Program-made: the position numbers and the translations under genes
Source: Trichaptum fuscoviolaceum
Lineage: Eukaryota > Basidiomycota > Agaricomycetes > Hymenochaetales > Trichaptaceae
Assembly (NCBI GenBank): GCA_910574455.1
Contig: CAJSYZ010000009.1
Span: 372,001-436,000, forward strand
Direction: 5' to 3'
DNA: 64,000 nucleotides
In this document: piece by piece, positions 60,848 to 64,000 of the stretch
Layout: the number at the start of each line of letters is the position of its first letter
Position numbering within the stretch: position 1 is the stretch's first letter
The notes under the pieces: generated by a model
Databases searched by the model: none
Told to the model about the DNA's origin: nothing
What the model saw: the letters and a program-made list of their open reading frames with translations, nothing else

Positions 60848-62214
60848 TTAGAAGTCTACGCAGTCCGTGGCCGAATCCCATTTTGAAGCGTCGTCCTCCT
60901 CATTATCGCCATCTCCGCCTGGATCCTTCTCCGCGCCCTCGTCCGCGCCCTCGTCCTCGTCCGCGCCCTCGTCTGTCAGGAATCCGCCTCAGGTTATTTT
61001 ATTTCTTTTATTTTTCTTTTATTTTCTTTTACGATCACACTCCGAGTCGGATCCCCGACATGTCCGGTCCGAAACCGGACTTTCTTTAACTCCGATTCTC
61101 TTCCTTTTTGCATAGATTACTTGCCTGTATGTTTGCAGGCCGCTAGGACAAGCGCCCTGCAAACAATTCTCCTTTCTTTCTTTCTTCCGCCACTCCGACT
61201 CGAACCTCCGCTCTACCGATGCGGGACCCCGACTAGAGCGGGACCCCGAACTCCGACTTACGTCAGCGGTATAGGTCGGACCTAGTCGGATCAGGGTCCA
61301 GTGGCTTGGTACTGTATAGTTTTTACCTTTGTTCATCAAAACCGCGGATCCCCCTGCGAAGCACTCCACTTTTGGCCTCTTGTAAAGTGCTTCTCAGGTG
61401 ATGTGTTTATCTTTAGCTCTGATGTGTAGAATAGCTTAATTGACTTGTAAAGTGCTTCTCAGAGTGAGAACCACCGCTCATTGCGTCCGATCGTCGTCCG
61501 TGTCCGATTCAGGGTCTTGAAAGCGAAGGAACCACTCTAGGTCGTAACATCGTCCTTGTCCGCGCCCTCGTCCTCGTCCGCGCCCTCGTCCTCGCCCTCG
61601 CCCTCAATCTTGTCAGCGCCCTCGTACCCGCTCTCACTCAGGTCGTCATCTCCTTTAGCATCGGCATCCTCGTCCTCTGCATCACCTTCAACATCGCTTC
61701 TATGCTCAGCTCCTTCACGCTCGTCGCCCTTATCATCGCTCCCGTCTTCCCAATTACCAGCGCCTTCGTCATACGCTTTCTCGCAGGTCGAATCTGCATC
61801 TACGATGTCAAAGTACAAGGAAAAGTCCCTGCCAGTGATACCCGATCCAACAAGTTCGGTGTTCTTTCTCGTATCGATATCTGTACTGGCATTGTAAGCT
61901 AGGAGGCGGGATCGAACCTTTTCCCAGTTTGATTCAGTGAAGAAAGAGGGATTCGACAACAAGTTAACATAGTCGTCCGTATGAGGCTGCCACAGAGCGC
62001 TAGTGAAATACCACTCAGCGCCGCCAAGTTCTTCTTTGATATTTTGCAACCGAGCCACCTGTTTATCAATGGCAACCTTGACCTATCCATGAGAAGATCA
62101 GCAAATAAGGACAATATAAGTACTGAAAAAAATAGATACCGCTGTTGCCGCAAGGGCGAGGGCACCAATAGGCTTTCCTATGGTGTTTCTGTCCAGTATT
62201 TTATGCCGACTCAT
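60848..62214 (-). pseudogene. Acidic-tailed host gene broken by two LTR insertions
   Basis: Minus-strand coding sequence starting with or before SRHKILDRNTIGKPIGALAL (62214 downward), an intron at about 62139-62083, then about 165 codons with LQNIKEELGGAEWYFTSAL, a SNWEKVRSRLLAY block and a long Asp/Glu/Gly/Ala tail. The frame is cut at 61549 by the solo LTR. Ignoring the LTR and one copy of the 5-bp target duplication, the acidic frame continues on the far side and stops at 60848. On its 5' side the gene abuts LTR2 at 62215, so any upstream exons lie beyond the element. 'PIGALALAATA' recalls basidiomycete DUF6532-type proteins, but this is tentative. Confidence 0.6.
60974..61549 (+). mobile_element. 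Solo LTR of a Ty3-type retrotransposon
   Basis: A 576-bp LTR starting TGTCAGG and ending GTAACA (TG...CA ends), flanked by the direct repeat TCGTC at 60969-60973 and 61550-61554, a 5-bp target-site duplication. It differs from the LTR at 62215-62790 at five positions, all single-base changes. No internal element sequence is attached, so it arose by LTR-LTR recombination or is a relic of one. Contains an internal duplication of CTTGTAAAGTGCTTCTCAG. Confidence 0.88.
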
Positions 62215-62790
62215 TGTCAGGAATCCGCCTCAGGTTATTTTATTTCTTTTATTTTTCTTTTATTTTCTTTTACAATCACACTCCGAGTCGGATCCCCGAC
62301 ATGTCCGGTCCGAAACCGGACTTTCTTTGACTCCGATTCTCTTCCTTTTTGCGTAGATTACTTGCCTGTATGTTTGCAGGCCGCTAGGACAAGCGCCCTG
62401 CAAACAATTCTCCTTTCTTTCTTTCTTCCGCCACTCCGACTCGAACCTCCGCTCTACCGATGCGGGACCCCGACTAGAGCGGGACCCCGAACTCCGACTT
62501 ACGTCAGCGGTATAGGTCGGACCTAGTCGGATCAGGGTCCAGTGGCTTGGTACTGTATAGTTTTTACCTTTGTTCATCAAAACCGCGGATCCCCCTGCGA
62601 AGCACTCCACTTTTGGCCTCTTGTAAAGTGCTTCTCAGGTGATGTGTTTATCTTTAGCTCTGATGTGTAGAATAGCTTAATTGACTTGTAAAGTGCTTCT
62701 CAGAGTGAGAACCACCGCTCATTACGTCCGATCGTCGTCCGTGTCCGATTCAGGGTCTCGAAAGCGAAGGAACCACTCTAGGTCGTAACA
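62215..62790 (+). mobile_element. 5' LTR of a Ty3-type retrotransposon
   Basis: A 576-bp LTR about 99% identical to 60974-61549, immediately followed by a primer-binding site and a gag-like ORF, so it is the 5' LTR of an element running to the right. A TATA-like TGTATAG lies near 62551. The 11-mer ACTTTTGGCCT at 62609-62619 probably marks the start of the transcript, since it complements the primer site. Confidence 0.85.
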
Positions 62791-62792
62791 TT

Positions 62793-62803
62793 AGGCCAAA
62801 AGT
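62793..62803 (+). other. Primer-binding site of self-priming (Tf1/sushi) type
   Basis: AGGCCAAAAGT starts two bases after the LTR and is the exact reverse complement of ACTTTTGGCCT at 62609-62619 inside the LTR. Tf1-type chromoviruses prime reverse transcription with the first 11 nt of their own mRNA, folded back on an adjacent primer site; position and length fit that mechanism. It does not begin with TGG, as a tRNA-primed site would. Confidence 0.7.
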
Positions 62804-62854
62804 TTGTTCTTTCGACGCCCTGCGATTGCACCGACCGATTTTTGATCCCTCTGA

Positions 62855-63139
62855 ATGGGAAGATTCGGACAAGAAGACTCCGACGAAGATATGACCGACC
62901 CGATCAACCCCGCGCAAGCAGCGCCCGCGCCAGGCGCTGCTCCGACTCCGACTCCGGGTGCTGCTCCCCCACAGGCCGCACCGCCGCCCCAGCAGAGCGG
63001 AGACCTCCCCCCAGACGTCCTCCAGGCTATCAATGATGCCACCCGACCTCTCCAGTCACACCTGCAGGAGGTGACCGCCGAAAACCAGCGCCTCCACGAC
63101 TTCATGAACCTGTTTGTCCGAAATGCACAGGAAGGCGTG
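62855..63139 (+). pseudogene. N-terminal part of retrotransposon Gag, interrupted
   Basis: The ATG at 62855, 65 bp after the 5' LTR, opens GRFGQEDSDEDMTDPINP, a Pro/Ala-rich segment, then a helical LPPDVLQAINDATRPLQSHL region with coiled-coil character, as in fungal Ty3 Gag N-termini. The frame is cut at 63139 by insertion of another LTR element; the rest of gag-pol, if present, must lie beyond the inserted element outside the window. Confidence 0.7.
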
Positions 63140-63969
63140 TGTTACGACCGTCGGGAATTGTAGCGGGAAACAGTTTCGGGAAACTGGAATTCGCGACAAG
63201 AACCCGCGTTCGGGAATCTGGATTCGCGACTGGGAACGAGCGTGGGAATTCAGGCGGGAAACGCGCGGGATTCTATCCAGGCGCGTCGCGGGATTCTCAA
63301 GGCCAGCTAGGACTCTTCACTGCTTTGAACGTCAAGTAAGCGGATCCCTAAGGAAGCACTCCACAAGTAAGTATTGCGCAACTAACTACACAGGAGAAAA
63401 GAGAGAGATCGCACCTAAGGAAGCACTCCACAAGAGGTCAAAAGTGGGGTGCTCCTTACGATGCCTACAGCTATTTATCTACTTCGTAAAGACTGTATAG
63501 TTAATCTACGCTAAGTGTCCTTGCGCAATGCGCACCTATCTACTACAAACGATACATGCTACGACCGCACTGCTAGGCATGTCTATCCCGTCTCTCCAGA
63601 TGGCTACGGCCTGTCCGTGGACGTCAGCGTCCGGTCCGGGGCCGCGACTAGCCAGACTAGGTATGCCAGACGGTTGCAGGTCGTCACCTTGAGGTACTAA
63701 CGGATTAATGAGCGTATGTTGATAAGTGAATGTACGTGTGCCGTGGCGGGTCGTCGTAAATGAATGTGTGTATGCGTGCATGGTGGTCGGGACGGTGGTG
63801 CGGGATAGGTCACGTGAGCGGGGGATCTTGCGGGGGATCGTGCGAGTCGGGAAAGGGGTTTCGCGCGGGGAATCCAATGGCGGGATTCTCCCCGCGGGAT
63901 TGTCTGCTCATGTCGGGATCCTTGGCGGGAAAGTGCGGGAAATGAGAAAAGGGGCCTGGGATCTCGACA
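63140..63969 (-). mobile_element. 3' LTR of a second, oppositely oriented Ty3-type element
   Basis: About 830 bp, reading on the minus strand from TGTCGAGATCC (63969) to GGTCGTAACA (63140), the same terminal nonamer as the other two LTRs. It carries a diverged version of their transcript-start region: the minus strand reads CACTTTTGACCTCTTGT where the others read CACTTTTGGCCTCTTGT. Next to its 5' end lies a polypurine tract, so this is a 3' LTR. The element is inserted in the gag of the plus-strand element. Confidence 0.75.
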
Positions 63970-63986
63970 TTACCCCCCTCCAAAGG
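63970..63986 (-). other. Polypurine tract of the second element
   Basis: On the minus strand CCTTTGGAGGGGGGTAA directly precedes the LTR start TGTCGAG, the expected position and composition of the plus-strand primer of an LTR retrotransposon. The interior of the element continues past the right edge of the window. Confidence 0.65.
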
Positions 63987-64000
63987 CGCAACTCCGGGGC

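Noticed and set aside
61895..61935. A tRNA T-arm-like word (GGTTCGATCCC) on the minus strand
   Set aside because: It lies inside the open coding frame of the acidic-tailed host gene (SNWEKVRSRLLAY), and no acceptor stem, D-arm or anticodon arm can be formed around it.
60974..62790. A short complete LTR element made of the two 576-bp repeats with about 665 bp between them
   Set aside because: The first LTR has its own 5-bp target duplications on both sides, the DNA between the LTRs is host coding sequence on the minus strand, and the primer site and gag follow the second LTR.

Overview
The window is from a filamentous basidiomycete, most likely an Agaricomycete. Supporting signs are genes split by many 50-65 bp introns with GT...AG (once GC...AG) borders, and fungus-specific families: Gti1/Pac2 (WOPR) regulator, STE3-like pheromone receptor, DUF6533 seven-helix proteins, FunK1 kinase remains, fungal ABCC transporters, OTT_1508-like deaminases and Ty3-type LTR elements. 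No rRNA, tRNA or CRISPR was seen.

Layout. 0-13.2 kb is an array of OTT_1508-like deaminase paralogs: one apparently intact single-exon gene (2481-4019), one with an intact catalytic domain but a frameshifted 5' end (574-2008), and at least three decayed copies. A truncated C2H2 factor (6118-6843) and a short TIR element (7349-8155) lie among them. 13.6-15.3 kb (minus) holds a conserved four-exon gene tentatively likened to HAPSTR1/DUF4588. 15.4-22.1 kb is gene-poor. 22.2-23.5 kb is a five-exon Gti1/Pac2 regulator. 23.5-29.3 kb is again gene-poor. 29.3-35.4 kb has three DUF6533 multi-helix membrane proteins. 36.4-42.3 kb and 54.0-59.7 kb (both minus) are two full-length ABCC transporters. Between them are a FunK1 kinase remnant, a hot-dog thioesterase, a fourth DUF6533 protein, and a STE3-like receptor whose only visible lesion is one in-frame stop codon. 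59.9-64 kb is a pile-up of mobile DNA: a long inverted-repeat pair, a solo LTR inside an acidic-tailed host gene, the 5' LTR and gag start of a Ty3-type element with a self-priming-type primer site, and the LTR of a second, oppositely oriented element inserted in that gag.

How it fits together. This is not one pathway. It reads as an accessory region rich in fast-evolving families (predicted deaminases, chemosensory-type receptors, exporters) shaped by tandem duplication, gene conversion (a 993-bp near-identical tract shared by the two ABCC genes), decay and retrotransposition. Exon borders and products are from reading the sequence by eye; no searches were run.
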